Source: an uncultured Polaribacter sp. (lineage in GTDB: Bacteria; Bacteroidota; Bacteroidia; Flavobacteriales; Flavobacteriaceae). Taken from it: DNA of 64,000 nt. The stretch is taken from the NCBI GenBank assembly GCA_943788045.1, contig CALSOT010000002.1, forward strand, positions 944,436-1,008,435, given 5' to 3'. Below the pieces are notes generated by a model, which was given only the letters and a program-made list of their open reading frames with translations, was not told the DNA's origin and searched no databases. Below, piece after piece: positions 27,454 to 37,328 of this stretch (position 1 is the first letter of the stretch; every line of letters starts with the position of its first letter). Position numbers and translations under genes: made by a program.

Positions 27454-29580
27454 ATGAAAAAAATTACGCTACAATTACTAACTGTTTTTTTTATTGGAGC
27501 ATCTGTATCTGCTCAAGAAAAAATAACAAAGCAAGGTCATACAAATCAAAATAAGTTTAAGCAACTTAAAGATGAATTGGCAACTCCTAATAGTCAAAGA
27601 ACTGCTTCTGGTGCTCCCGGTATAAATTATACCCAACAAAAGGTAGATTATATAATGGATATTGTGTTAGATGACGAACATCAAAAAATTACGGGTAAAG
27701 AAACCATTCTTTATCATAATAATTCTAAAGACGAATTAGCTTATTTATGGGTGCAATTAGACCAAAATGTAAGAGCAAAAGATTCTAAGTCTCCAGATAT
27801 CGCAACTAACAGAGTTCCAAAAGTGATGAATAAAAAGTGGTTTGACCGCAGCTTTCCCTCGAATCCTTTTGATGGAGGTTTTAATATTATGAGCGTGACA
27901 AATATTGACGGAAGTAAACTCTCGCACACAATAAACCAAACAATGATGCGTATTGATTTACCAAAACCATTAGCGTCTGGAAAAACATTTTCTTTTAAAA
28001 TTGAGTGGTGGTACAACATTAACAATCACAGAAAAGATGGTGGTAGATCAGGTTTCGAACACTTTACAGAAAACAACAATAATAACTACGTAATAGCTCA
28101 ATTTTTCCCAAGATTATGTGTCTATGATAATGTTGAAGGTTGGCAAAACGACCAATTTTGGGGAAGAAGTGAATTTGCATTAGAATTTGGAGATTATACT
28201 GTTAATATTACAACACCTAAAGATCACATGTTAGGTGCTACTGGAGTTTTACAAAATGAAAAAGAAGTACTTACAAAAAATGAATTAAATAGGTTATCAA
28301 AAGCACGAAAAACGTACGACAAACCCGTCGTAATTCGAACTCAACAAGAAGCTACCAAAATAGAAAAATCCAAATCTAAAAAAACTAAAACTTGGAAATT
28401 TATTGCTAAAAACGTGAGAGATTACGCATTTGCAACTTCAAGAAAATTTATTTGGGATGCAATGGCAGTTGATATTAATGGTAAATCTGTAATGGCTTAT
28501 TCTTTATATTCTAAAGAAGCAAATCCATTATACGGTGAACACTCTACAAGAGCGGTTGCTCAAACCTTAAAAACGTATTCTAAATACACATTTGATTATC
28601 CATATCATAAAGCAATTTCTGTTGATGGACAAATGGGAATGGAATATCCCCAGATTTGTTTCAACCCGGGAAGACCAAATGCTGATGGAACTTATTCTGA
28701 TAGAGTTAAATACAGAATGATAAAAGTAACAATCCATGAAGTTGGACACAACTTTTTTCCAATGATTGTAAATTCTGATGAAAGACAATGGACTTGGATG
28801 GATGAAGGATTAAATTCTTATGTAGAAATGTTAGCAGAATTGGCTTATGACAAAAACTTTCCTATCACAAGGGGCTATCCAAAAAATATTGTCAAATATA
28901 TGAGTGGAGATCAATCTAAAATTGCACCAATTATGTCCAAAGGAGACAATGTATATGAATTTGGTAATAATGCATATGGCAAACCTGCAACAGCCTTATG
29001 GATTTTAAGAGAAACTATTATGGGACACGAATTATTTGATCATGCATTTAGATCCTACTCGCAAAGATGGATGTTTAAACACCCAACACCAGCAGATTTC
29101 TTTAGATCTATGGAAGATGCTTCTGGAGTTGATTTAGATTGGTTCTGGAGAGGTTGGTTTTATACAACAGATGTAAATGATATTGGTATTAAAAGTGTAA
29201 AAAAATATCACACCAAAATAGTTGGAGATAACGTTAATTTTATTGAGGACAAAACAGAAGGATTAGGTTTTGGTGCTAAAAAAGGCAAAGACTCAAAATA
29301 CCATTATGAAATTACATATAACAAACCTGGTGGATTAGTAATGCCAATTATTGTTCAATTTACGTATAAAGATGGATCAAGTGAAAGAAAAGTATATCCT
29401 GCTCAAATTTGGAGGTATAATGACAAAGAAGTAACTAAAGTATTCTCTACCTCGAAAGAACTTTCCAAAATAACAATAGATCCTCAACAAGAGACGGCGG
29501 ATGTAGATTCATCTAACAATAACTGGCCAAAAGAAAGTAAGAATCAGTTTGAAAAATTTAAAAGCAAAATTAAAGGCTAA
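27454..29580 (+). CDS. Secreted M1 family zinc metallopeptidase (copy 1)
   Basis: An aminopeptidase-N-like (M1) zinc peptidase of 708 residues with signal peptide MKKITLQLLTVFFIGASVSAQ. The zinc motif H428-E-V-G-H432 is followed 19 residues later by E451 (HExxH-x18-E). The aminopeptidase GxMEN substrate motif corresponds to GQMGMEYPQ near residue 391; Asn is replaced by Tyr, as is common in this Bacteroidetes group. It has no type IX sorting domain, so a periplasmic location is likely. The tandem paralogue at 29749 is clearly similar over its whole length. A terminator sits between the two, so they need not be co-expressed. Confidence 0.93.
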   Translation: MKKITLQLLTVFFIGASVSAQEKITKQGHTNQNKFKQLKDELATPNSQRTASGAPGINYTQQKVDYIMDIVLDDEHQKITGKETILYHNNSKDELAYLWVQLDQNVRAKDSKSPDIATNRVPKVMNKKWFDRSFPSNPFDGGFNIMSVTNIDGSKLSHTINQTMMRIDLPKPLASGKTFSFKIEWWYNINNHRKDGGRSGFEHFTENNNNNYVIAQFFPRLCVYDNVEGWQNDQFWGRSEFALEFGDYTVNITTPKDHMLGATGVLQNEKEVLTKNELNRLSKARKTYDKPVVIRTQQEATKIEKSKSKKTKTWKFIAKNVRDYAFATSRKFIWDAMAVDINGKSVMAYSLYSKEANPLYGEHSTRAVAQTLKTYSKYTFDYPYHKAISVDGQMGMEYPQICFNPGRPNADGTYSDRVKYRMIKVTIHEVGHNFFPMIVNSDERQWTWMDEGLNSYVEMLAELAYDKNFPITRGYPKNIVKYMSGDQSKIAPIMSKGDNVYEFGNNAYGKPATALWILRETIMGHELFDHAFRSYSQRWMFKHPTPADFFRSMEDASGVDLDWFWRGWFYTTDVNDIGIKSVKKYHTKIVGDNVNFIEDKTEGLGFGAKKGKDSKYHYEITYNKPGGLVMPIIVQFTYKDGSSERKVYPAQIWRYNDKEVTKVFSTSKELSKITIDPQQETADVDSSNNNWPKESKNQFEKFKSKIKG

Positions 29581-29615
29581 ATTAAAGCCTAAAAATCTCA
29601 CCAAAAATATGAAAG

Positions 29616-29642
29616 CGACATCTATTGATGTCGTTTTTTTTC
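29616..29642 (+). terminator. Terminator between the two M1 peptidase genes
   Basis: Seven-base stem CGACATC / GATGTCG with loop TATT and a nine-T tract. Confidence 0.88.
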
Positions 29643-29748
29643 TCCTCAATTCTGGTATTTAATAAATATTTGTTAAATTTTTAAACTTTTTAAACTTATT
29701 TATAACGATATCATTAGCTTCGCTAACACTATTAATTAAAAATAAAAA

Positions 29749-31950
29749 ATGAAAAAAATATCTTTACTAATTTTTTCTTTGTTCTTCGTTGTTACTGCCA
29801 CTATTTCGCAAGAAAAAAACGAGAAAAAGAAAACGCAACAAGGACACATTGATCAAAACAAATTCAGACAAATGAAAGATGTTTTGGCGACACCAAACGA
29901 TCAGCATACAGCTTCAGGTGCTCCTGGACAACAATATTCTCAGCAAAAAGTTGATTATGTTATGGATATTCGTTTGGAAGAAAGTACCAACAAAATTTAT
30001 GGTGATGAAAAAATAACTTATTACAATAATTCTAAAGACAATTTAGAATATTTATGGGTACAGTTAGACCAAAATATGAGAGCAGATGACTCTCAAACTC
30101 CATTAGCAAAATCTGGTGGTGCTGAGGCTTGGTTAACTCCTAGCGCATTTAAGGGTAAATATTTAAAAGAAAGTAAAGGTTTTGGTTTTAACATAGAAAA
30201 AGTTGAAAGTAATGGTAGACCTTTATCTCATTTTATCAATAGAACTATGATGAGAGTGAACTTACCAAAAGCTTTAGCTCCTGGTGAAAACTTTAAATTT
30301 AGTATCAAATGGAATTACAAAATTAACGACATTAATTTAGACGGAGGACGTTCTGGTTTAGAGACTTTTCCTGATGGTAATAACAACTACACTATTGCCC
30401 AATTCTTTCCTAGATTAGCTGTCTATAATAATGTTGAAGGATGGCAAAATATGCAATTTTGGGGACGCTCAGAGTGGGCTTTAGAATTTGGCGATTATGA
30501 AGTAAATCTGACAGTGCCAGCAGATCATATTGTAGATGCTACGGGTGTTTTACAAAACGAAAAAGATGTTTTAACGAAAACACAGCGTAATCGTTGGGCA
30601 ACTGCTCGTAAAACCTTTGATAAGCCTGTAATGATTGTTACCCAAAAGGAAGCAGAAAAAGCAGAAAAAGTAAGAGCTACTGGCACAAAGACTTGGAAAT
30701 TTAAAGCAGAAAAAGTAAGAGATTTTGCTTTTGCTTCGTCTCGAAAATATATTTGGGATGCAATGGCTACCAATATTAATGGTAAAACAGTGATGGCTGT
30801 ATCTTTGTATCCGAAAGAAGGTAATCCTTTGTGGGAAGAGCATTCTACCAGAGCTGTTGCAACTACTTTAATTGAATATTCTAAATTAACTTTTGATTAT
30901 CCTTATCCAAAAGCAATTTCTGTTCACTCAGAAAGACAAGGAATGGAATACCCAATGATCTGTTTCAACTATGGTCGTCCAAATGCAGATGGAACATATT
31001 CAGACAGAACAAAAAAAGGAATGTTAGGTGTTATTATTCACGAAATAGGCCATAACTTTTTTCCAATGATTGTAAACTCTGATGAAAGACAATGGACTTG
31101 GATGGATGAAGGTTTAAATTCTTTTGTAGAAATTTTAGCAGAAGATGTTTATGATGCAGAGTTATTTGCTTCTAATCCTGCAAAAGATATAACTAGATAT
31201 ATGGGAGGAGATCAATCTAACATCTCGCCTATTATGTCACAAGGAGACTATGTAAAACAATTTGGGCCAAATGCATACACAAAACCTGCTGCAGCACTTT
31301 ACATTTTGCGTAAAACGATTATGGGACCAGAGTTATTTGACCATGCTTTTAGAACTTATTCACAAAGATGGATGTTTAAGCACCCTACTCCAGAAGATTT
31401 CTTTAGATCTATGGAAGATGCATCCGGTATGGATTTAGATTGGTTTTGGAGAGGATGGTTTTATACTACAGATGTTACAGATATAGGTATTAAAGAAGTA
31501 AAGCCTTTGTATTTAACTGATAAACCTAGTGAAAGAGTAGTTAAGTTAAAAACACAATATAAACAATACTTTGATAGTTTAGGTGACTTAGTCTTTATCA
31601 CAGATAAAAAAGAAGATGCTAATCCAAAAGCAATGGATCAATATTTAGATGGGAAAAAGGCTCCAGGATACATATATTCGGTAGAGTTTGAAAAACCAGG
31701 TGGTTTAGTAATGCCTTTGATTGTTGAATTAACGTATGCAGATGGCACTTCGGAAAAACAAACTTTTCCATCACAAATATGGATGAAAGATGACAATACT
31801 GTTAAAAGAGTATTTTCTTCAACTCAAGAAATAAAAAGTTTTAAAGTAGATCCTGATTTTGAAACGGCAGATGTAGATGTATCGAACAATAGCTGGCCTA
31901 AAAATGAAGATAATAAATTTGATGAATTTAAAGCTCAAGTAAAAAATTAA
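29749..31950 (+). CDS. Secreted M1 family zinc metallopeptidase (copy 2)
   Basis: A 733-residue M1 zinc peptidase with signal peptide (MKKISLLIFSLFFVVTATISQ). Zinc ligands are H431 and H435 (HEIGH) and E454. The substrate-side motif reads RQGMEYPM. Compared with copy 1 it carries an insert near residues 120-145 (LAKSGGAEAWLTPSAFKGKY) and another near 590-620 before the C-terminal domain, so substrate preference may differ. The gene has its own upstream region of about 105 bases after a terminator, and a strong terminator of its own. Confidence 0.93.
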   Translation: MKKISLLIFSLFFVVTATISQEKNEKKKTQQGHIDQNKFRQMKDVLATPNDQHTASGAPGQQYSQQKVDYVMDIRLEESTNKIYGDEKITYYNNSKDNLEYLWVQLDQNMRADDSQTPLAKSGGAEAWLTPSAFKGKYLKESKGFGFNIEKVESNGRPLSHFINRTMMRVNLPKALAPGENFKFSIKWNYKINDINLDGGRSGLETFPDGNNNYTIAQFFPRLAVYNNVEGWQNMQFWGRSEWALEFGDYEVNLTVPADHIVDATGVLQNEKDVLTKTQRNRWATARKTFDKPVMIVTQKEAEKAEKVRATGTKTWKFKAEKVRDFAFASSRKYIWDAMATNINGKTVMAVSLYPKEGNPLWEEHSTRAVATTLIEYSKLTFDYPYPKAISVHSERQGMEYPMICFNYGRPNADGTYSDRTKKGMLGVIIHEIGHNFFPMIVNSDERQWTWMDEGLNSFVEILAEDVYDAELFASNPAKDITRYMGGDQSNISPIMSQGDYVKQFGPNAYTKPAAALYILRKTIMGPELFDHAFRTYSQRWMFKHPTPEDFFRSMEDASGMDLDWFWRGWFYTTDVTDIGIKEVKPLYLTDKPSERVVKLKTQYKQYFDSLGDLVFITDKKEDANPKAMDQYLDGKKAPGYIYSVEFEKPGGLVMPLIVELTYADGTSEKQTFPSQIWMKDDNTVKRVFSSTQEIKSFKVDPDFETADVDVSNNSWPKNEDNKFDEFKAQVKN

Positions 31951-31975
31951 ACTTTTTTATAGTAAAACATACTTT

Positions 31976-32011
31976 AAAAGCCTTACAAATTTAGTTTGTG
32001 AGGCTTTTTTT
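31976..32011 (+). terminator. Terminator after the second M1 peptidase
   Basis: Fourteen-base stem (AAAAGCCTTACAAA with TTTGTGAGGCTTTT, one G-U pair), five-base loop and T tract. Confidence 0.88.
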
Positions 32012-32551
32012 ATGTAAAATAATTGTTTTTACTGTTAATGTTTTACTCAAAAATAAATTTATTTCTATTTTAGTAAAACCCAGAAACGCGAAATTAATTG
32101 GTTAAAATTATCAGACTGAAAATCAAATTTATGAAATATCAACAATTGATATAGTATATAATTTTCAATCTTATATTCTAAGTGAGTAAAGAACCTTTCT
32201 TTTAAACAAACCCAACTTATTTCTTTAGTCATTCATCTTAAATAGAAAAAATAACCAATTATAATTCTGTTGGATTGTTATAACTTTTTTAGGAGAGTTT
32301 CTGGAGTAAACTGTTTTATAAGCACTCTTAAAATTAGAAATAATTTTATGCCCGAAAGTATTGTTTTAGTCCTTGAAAATATTAATCTGAAGTTTGATTT
32401 TACGGCAAATACAATTAAGAATAAAAGAGCTTATGCAATAAAATATGACGAAAAAGCTTAATAAATTTTATAAATCAAACAAAATAAATATTGAAAACGA
32501 TAAATCAATTATAAAACTAAGCATTGAATCATTCAAATCAGTTAACAAATC
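32012..32551. other. Intergenic region, no supported gene
   Basis: About 540 AT-rich bases between converging genes. The only open frame of note (32270-32461, plus, TTG start; shorter from ATG 32348) has a composition unlike its neighbours and no recognisable motif. I do not call it. I see no repeats or RNA gene here. Confidence 0.5.
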
Positions 32552-32582
32552 AAAAAAAGCCTTGAAAATTAAGACCTTTTTT
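32552..32582 (-). terminator. Probable terminator of plsC
   Basis: On the minus strand AAAAAAGGTCTT / AAGGCTTTTTTT form a 12-base stem with two G-U pairs and a seven-base loop, followed by T. It lies 27 bases beyond the plsC stop codon. Confidence 0.65.
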
Positions 32583-32609
32583 GTATGTAATACTATATTA
32601 TTTTAAAAT

Positions 32610-33428
32610 TTAAGAGGTCCAAAATTTTCGTTTTTTATTCAATTCTTCCTCTTCCCTAAGATATTCTTCGGCATCTTTTGGTGAAAGCACTTTTAAGAAT
32701 GACTTATGTTGCTCAATCGAAAACTCAATTTTAGTAACTATATCTGTAATCTCCTCATTGTCGTAATCTATATCCAAAGGCTCTTTTATCACCATAGATT
32801 GCAAAACATTCCGTTTTTTTATTCTCAAACCCTTTTTATCAAAAGAACGTCTAAACCCATCAATTACAATAGGCACAACAATTGGTTTGTACGTTTTTAT
32901 AATATGTGCCGTTCCTCTTCTAATAGGCCTAAAAGGAGTTGTTGTCCCTTGAGGAAACGTAATAACCCAACCATCCTCTATGGCTTTACCAATATTAGAA
33001 ATGTCAGAGTTTTTAACTTGTCTGTTCACGTTTTTACCGGCACTTCTCCATGTTCTATCAATTGAGACGGAACCTCCATAAGCCATCAATTTTGGTAAAA
33101 TACCAGAACGCATAGTCTCTCCTGCTGCAACAAAATAAATGTTTAATTTGGGGTTCCAAATATAACCAACATTCTTAATATTATCATCTCTACCTTTTAA
33201 AGAAGCATTGAAAACATGAAACATAGCCGCTACATCGGCAAAATAGGTCTGATGATTAGAAATAAATAAAACATTTCTATCTGGTAAATTTCTTAAAATT
33301 TCTGATCCTTCTATCTGTAAGCTATTAAATTTTCGATATCTACCGTGAGAAACAAGTCCGAAAATTCTAATAATTATTTTTTTAAAAAATAAAATTTGAC
33401 CAAATATGTTCCTTTTCAATAAAGGCAT
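32610..33428 (-). CDS. plsC: PlsC-like 1-acyl-glycerol-3-phosphate acyltransferase
   Basis: A membrane-associated lysophospholipid acyltransferase (272 residues), likely making phosphatidate from acyl donor and lysophosphatidate. The catalytic region reads LFISNHQTYFAD near residue 76, with His and Asp separated by five residues instead of the usual four. The glycerol-phosphate motif reads FPQGTTTPFRPIRRGTAHI near residue 175, with Gln in place of the usual Glu of FPEGTR. The variants may define a Bacteroidetes subfamily; precise acyl acceptor specificity is uncertain. It is last in the leftward group starting with cysS and is followed by a terminator. Confidence 0.8.
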   Translation of the reverse strand: MPLLKRNIFGQILFFKKIIIRIFGLVSHGRYRKFNSLQIEGSEILRNLPDRNVLFISNHQTYFADVAAMFHVFNASLKGRDDNIKNVGYIWNPKLNIYFVAAGETMRSGILPKLMAYGGSVSIDRTWRSAGKNVNRQVKNSDISNIGKAIEDGWVITFPQGTTTPFRPIRRGTAHIIKTYKPIVVPIVIDGFRRSFDKKGLRIKKRNVLQSMVIKEPLDIDYDNEEITDIVTKIEFSIEQHKSFLKVLSPKDAEEYLREEEELNKKRKFWTS

Positions 33429-33483
33429 CTTTTTTAATTTTAATTAGATTAAAAACAAACTTACAAAACCATTAACAAACATG

Positions 33484-34110
33484 CTATTTTAAGAGTTCTT
33501 TAATTTCAGAAAGTATCATAGCTGTAGCTCCCCAAACAATGTAATCATTTAATTTAAAGCAAGGTATATTTACATTATCCATATATGATGTACTCATGTT
33601 AATTGAGGTTATATTTGAATCATTTAATAAATCGCTTACTAAAACCTCAATTACTTTATCTACCTCGTAATTTAAATCAAAAACTGGTCTTTTGTCAACA
33701 AAACCAATAAAAGGTGTCACCAAAAAATTACTTGGTGGTATATAGACATCTGTTAATTCTCGAATAACATTAATCGATGATTCCAGAACGCCTACCTCTT
33801 CAAAAGTTTCTCTTAATGCTGCTTTTTTTAGATTTTTGTCCGTTTTATCAATCTTACCACCAGGAAAACTAATTTGTGCAGAATGAGTGCCATTATAACG
33901 AGCTCTTTGTGTTAATAAAAAACAAGCTTCGCCTTTTGTATTAGGATAAAATAAAGCCAACACAGCCGCTTTTCTCGGATTATTCGCTTGTATTGAAGCA
34001 GCATCATACTGTAGACGCATTTTTGGGGCTAGCCTAAATTGAGCTTCTAAACCACCTAAGGTGTTTGTTTGCAGAATAGCTATTTTATTTTTGAAATCGA
34101 TAAAATTCAA
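33484..34110 (-). CDS. NUDIX hydrolase, coenzyme A diphosphatase type
   Basis: A 208-residue NUDIX enzyme, most like the CoA pyrophosphatases (NudL/YeaB). The Nudix box is present (GGKIDKTDKNLKKAALRET, then FEEVGV). Just upstream is LLTQRARYNGTHSAQISFPGG, the UPF0035-type signature of this subgroup. It would split CoA or its thioesters into phosphopantetheine and ADP. The gene lies 65 bases downstream of the DUF6787 gene and 55 bases upstream of plsC, on the same strand. Confidence 0.87.
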   Translation of the reverse strand: MNFIDFKNKIAILQTNTLGGLEAQFRLAPKMRLQYDAASIQANNPRKAAVLALFYPNTKGEACFLLTQRARYNGTHSAQISFPGGKIDKTDKNLKKAALRETFEEVGVLESSINVIRELTDVYIPPSNFLVTPFIGFVDKRPVFDLNYEVDKVIEVLVSDLLNDSNITSINMSTSYMDNVNIPCFKLNDYIVWGATAMILSEIKELLK

Positions 34111-34175
34111 TAAGATTAATTTTAATAAAGGAAGTCATCATATCTTTTTCAAAAAAAAATTGCAATACCTCTTTG

Positions 34176-34481
34176 TTATTTTTTAAATAAAAACCCCAAA
34201 CCTAATCTCGTTAAAAACTTTTTTTCAAAAGCCCAAAAAAATTTAAATTCTCCAAAGATCCAACCAACTAAAGGAAGGGTTAATTGATAAATGGGAAAAA
34301 TAAGTAGGATTCTAAGAGGCCAATACAACCATGGGCTAATTATTTCTGGTGACAACCCTAAAAAATTAGTAACAGGCTTTGCAACCCAAGCTGCAAAAGA
34401 ACCATTGATAGCAAAAACAATAAAAATTGCTATAATCGACCAATTCGTTTCTATTCCCCATCGTTTTTTCAATTTCTCCAT
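34176..34481 (-). CDS. DUF6787-like small membrane protein
   Basis: A 101-residue protein with two to three hydrophobic stretches (IIAIFIVFAINGSFAAWVA; LRILLIFPIYQLTLPLVGWIF) and a basic end (FEKKFLTRLGLGFLFKK). It looks like the short membrane protein that follows lgt in many Flavobacteriia, annotated as DUF6787. Function unknown. It starts four bases after lgt ends, so they are co-transcribed, and a link to lipoprotein or envelope work is possible but not shown. Confidence 0.7.
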   Translation of the reverse strand: MEKLKKRWGIETNWSIIAIFIVFAINGSFAAWVAKPVTNFLGLSPEIISPWLYWPLRILLIFPIYQLTLPLVGWIFGEFKFFWAFEKKFLTRLGLGFLFKK

Positions 34482-34485
34482 ATGA

Positions 34486-35343
34486 CTAGTTTGCTATTTT
34501 TTTTGATTTTATAAACATAAGCCAAAAACCCACAAGCACTAATGGAACACTTAATATTTGACCCGTATTGAGAGAGTTTAAAACCCAATCTTCCCTACCC
34601 TCTACCTGAGCCTCTTTTAAAAACTCAATAAAGAAACGTAAAGACCAAAGTACTGCCATAAAAAGACCAAATAAAAATCCAATTTGTTGCTTTTTATGTG
34701 TTTTCCAATACAAGTGCCACATTACAAAAAATAATGCTAAATAACTAAAAGCTTCATATAATTGTGTTGGATGTCTTGCTGCTGTTTCTCCTGCTGCTTT
34801 AAAAATTACTCCAAAATTAGAACCTGTTTCTTTTCCATAAATCTCTGAATTGAAAAAATTACCAAAACGGATAAAAAATCCTGCTAATGCAACCATAATC
34901 GCCAATCTATCTAAAATAAACAACCAAGGCTTTTGTAAATGTTTTTTTGCATAAAAATATAATGCAATCGGAATTCCGATTGCTGCACCATGACTGGCAA
35001 AACCGGTGAAACCTGTAAACTTCCAACCCTCAATTAAACCAAATAAAGAATCATTTACACTTTCTTTTATTGGTAGAAATATTTCTAATAAATGATTTTG
35101 ATAATAAGACCAACTATAGAAAAATACATCTCCTAAACGCATACCAACTAACATAGAAATAAAAACATACATAAATAATATATCCAATTTCTCCTCAGGT
35201 ATTTTATCTTCTATATAAATTTTTTTCATCAATCTTAAACCTAATAAAAATGCCGCAACAAACATTAGGCTGTACCATCGAATTACAAAAAATCCTAAAT
35301 CTATTCCTATTGAAGGATTCCATTCTATTGCTAAAAAACTCAT
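34486..35343 (-). CDS. lgt: Prolipoprotein diacylglyceryl transferase
   Basis: An inner-membrane enzyme of 285 residues that adds diacylglyceryl from phosphatidylglycerol to the lipobox cysteine of prolipoproteins. It has seven hydrophobic segments. The Lgt signature lies at FIRFGNFFNSEIYGKETGS (near residue 158), with the essential Arg and Asn. Also visible are MRLGDVFFYSW, FASHGAAIGI, and HPTQLYEAFSYL with the conserved His and Tyr. It lies 138 bases downstream of yidD. The gap contains two adjacent palindromes. Confidence 0.95.
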   Translation of the reverse strand: MSFLAIEWNPSIGIDLGFFVIRWYSLMFVAAFLLGLRLMKKIYIEDKIPEEKLDILFMYVFISMLVGMRLGDVFFYSWSYYQNHLLEIFLPIKESVNDSLFGLIEGWKFTGFTGFASHGAAIGIPIALYFYAKKHLQKPWLFILDRLAIMVALAGFFIRFGNFFNSEIYGKETGSNFGVIFKAAGETAARHPTQLYEAFSYLALFFVMWHLYWKTHKKQQIGFLFGLFMAVLWSLRFFIEFLKEAQVEGREDWVLNSLNTGQILSVPLVLVGFWLMFIKSKKIAN

Positions 35344-35362
35344 TTATCTTCTTTATATATGC

Positions 35363-35383
35363 GGTCGACCAAGGTCTAGACCT
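35363..35383. repeat. Two adjacent palindromes upstream of lgt
   Basis: GGTCGACC (35363-35370) and GGTCTAGACC (35373-35382, extended to 12 bases AGGTCTAGACCT) stand side by side, two bases apart. They lie 20 bases upstream of the lgt start, in an AT-rich gap. They could form an operator or a hairpin leader. No regulator is identifiable. Confidence 0.45.
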
Positions 35384-35481
35384 GATTATTAAAATGTAAT
35401 TCTAAAAAACCTCTCGAAAAACTGCATTTTCCAATTTAAATCAAAAATATGTGTTGATTTAAATAATATTCGAGGTAATAA

Positions 35482-35718
35482 TTATTTTTCTTTTTTCTCT
35501 GGCACTGGATCATAACCACTTCCTCCCCAAGGATGACAACTAAATATTCTTTTTAAAGCCAACCATCCTCCTAAAAATAAACCATGTTTTTGCAAAGCTT
35601 CAATGGTGTAGTGTGAACACGTAGGGCTATATCTACAAGTTGATGGTGTAAATGGTGAAATTGCGTTTTGGTAAAAGCGAACCAACAATATAAATGGAAA
35701 TGATAGTATTTTTTTCAA
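35482..35718 (-). CDS. yidD: Membrane protein insertion efficiency factor YidD
   Basis: A 78-residue protein of the YidD (DUF37) family that helps YidC-dependent insertion. The N-terminal amphipathic stretch ([20 protein letters not shown]) and the family core [15 protein letters not shown] with [18 protein letters not shown] are complete. It is not beside yidC here but follows cysS with one base between them, so it is translated from the cysS mRNA. Confidence 0.95.
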   Translation of the reverse strand: MKKILSFPFILLVRFYQNAISPFTPSTCRYSPTCSHYTIEALQKHGLFLGGWLALKRIFSCHPWGGSGYDPVPEKKEK

Positions 35719-35719
35719 T

Positions 35720-37198
35720 CTAATTTATTAAATAAGTTGTGCCTTCTTTTCCGTCTTTTAATTGAATGCCCAATGCAATTAACTCGTCTCTAATTTGATC
35801 CGACAATGCCCAATTTTTATTTTCTCTTGCTTCTTTTCTTAATTTGATCAACAACTCAACCACTCCGTTTATTTTTTCTGAGTTATTATGAGCTGCTTCA
35901 TTCATCAACCCTAAAACATCAAATACAAAGCTATTCATTGTTGTTTTTAAAGTTTCTAAATCTTCTGAACTTAAAGATGCTTTTCCTTCTTTTATTTGAT
36001 TAATTACTTTTACAGCTTCAAATAAATGTGAAACTAAAATTGGTGTATTAAAATCGTCATTCATTGCTGAATAACAATCTTTTTTCCATTTTTGAACATC
36101 AAAAGTAGATATTTTAGTTGCTGTAATTTTATCTAAAAAATTTATAGCTTCCATTAATTTAGCATGTCCTTTTTCTGATGCTAAAAGTGCATCTCCAGAA
36201 AAATCCAAGACACTTCTATAATTGGCTTGCATGTTAAAAAACCTTACAACACTTGCAGAAAATGCTTTTGGTAATATATTATTTTCTCCTGTTAATATTT
36301 GATTTGGTAAAATAAAATTCCCTGTAGATTTCGCCATTCTTTGGCCATTTAATGAAAGCATATTTGCATGCATCCAATAATTTACAGGAGTTACACCACT
36401 ACAAATTTTAGATTGTGCAATTTCACATTCGTGATGTGGAAATTTTAAATCCATTCCACCTCCATGAATATCAAAACTTTCACCTAAATACTTTGTACTC
36501 ATTACAGAACATTCTAAATGCCAACCCGGAAAACCATCGCTCCAAGGAGAAGGCCAACGCATAATATGACGTTCATCTGCTTTTTTCCAAAGTGCAAAAT
36601 CTTGTGGATTTTTCTTATCTGATTGTCCGTCTAAAGTTCTAGTATTACTTATTAAATCTTCTACTTTTCTTCCAGAAAGAATTCCGTAATCTTCTATTTT
36701 ATTATATTCTAGAACATCAAAATAAACAGATCCGTTAACCTCGTAAGCAAAACCTTTTTCAATGATTTCTTTTATCATTTCTATCTGTTCGATAATATGA
36801 CCTGTTGCTGTTGGCTCTATACTTGGTGGTAAAAAATTGTAATTTTTTAATACATCATGAAAATCTACTGTGTAACGCTGTACAACTTCCATTGGTTCAA
36901 TTTGTTCTAAACGTGCTTTCTTTGCAATCTTATCTTCGCCTTCTTCTGCATCGTTTTCTAAATGACCTGCATCTGTAATATTACGAACATAACGTACTTT
37001 ATAGCCTAAATGCAATAAATATCTATACACAACATCAAAAAACATAAAGGTTCTAACATTCCCTAAATGCGCATTGCTGTATACTGTTGGACCACAAACG
37101 TACATACCAACGTAACCTTCTGTTATAGATTTAAAATTCTCTTTTTCTTTAGTTAAAGAGTTATATACTTTAAGTTGGTTTTCTTTGTAGAGTTCCAT
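35720..37198 (-). CDS. cysS: Cysteinyl-tRNA synthetase
   Basis: A class I synthetase charging tRNA-Cys, 492 residues. The ATP motif appears as [15 protein letters not shown] and the KMSKS equivalent as RMAKSTGNF. Zinc-binding residues are visible in [21 protein letters not shown] and [11 protein letters not shown]-terminal helical DALR domain and a short tail ([18 protein letters not shown]) complete the normal length. A -7 element (37224-37231) lies 26 bases upstream. It is the first gene of the leftward group with yidD and probably lgt. Confidence 0.97.
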   Translation of the reverse strand: MELYKENQLKVYNSLTKEKENFKSITEGYVGMYVCGPTVYSNAHLGNVRTFMFFDVVYRYLLHLGYKVRYVRNITDAGHLENDAEEGEDKIAKKARLEQIEPMEVVQRYTVDFHDVLKNYNFLPPSIEPTATGHIIEQIEMIKEIIEKGFAYEVNGSVYFDVLEYNKIEDYGILSGRKVEDLISNTRTLDGQSDKKNPQDFALWKKADERHIMRWPSPWSDGFPGWHLECSVMSTKYLGESFDIHGGGMDLKFPHHECEIAQSKICSGVTPVNYWMHANMLSLNGQRMAKSTGNFILPNQILTGENNILPKAFSASVVRFFNMQANYRSVLDFSGDALLASEKGHAKLMEAINFLDKITATKISTFDVQKWKKDCYSAMNDDFNTPILVSHLFEAVKVINQIKEGKASLSSEDLETLKTTMNSFVFDVLGLMNEAAHNNSEKINGVVELLIKLRKEARENKNWALSDQIRDELIALGIQLKDGKEGTTYLIN

Positions 37199-37223
37199 TA
37201 AAAAGGTGCATTTTTAGAGCTGT

Positions 37224-37231
37224 CAAAGATA
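37224..37231 (-). promoter_or_regulatory. Probable -7 element of cysS
   Basis: TATCTTTG on the minus strand fits TAnnTTTG, 26 bases before the cysS ATG. The -33 region is poor. Confidence 0.5.
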
Positions 37232-37328
37232 AACACTTTATTGAGAATAGCGAAATGGAGTTTCTGAGAAATTTGAAAAAATAAAAAGTAATTTTACCCA
37301 ACTATAAGATTACGTTTTGTAAGGTTCA

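Noticed and set aside
32270..32461. 63-codon plus-strand frame with a TTG start in the gap before plsC
   Set aside because: No family features, no plausible start signal, and a composition like the surrounding non-coding DNA.
35363..35383. SalI-like and XbaI-like sites side by side suggesting leftover cloning-vector sequence
   Set aside because: Order and flanks do not match common polylinkers and the surrounding sequence is ordinary chromosomal DNA.
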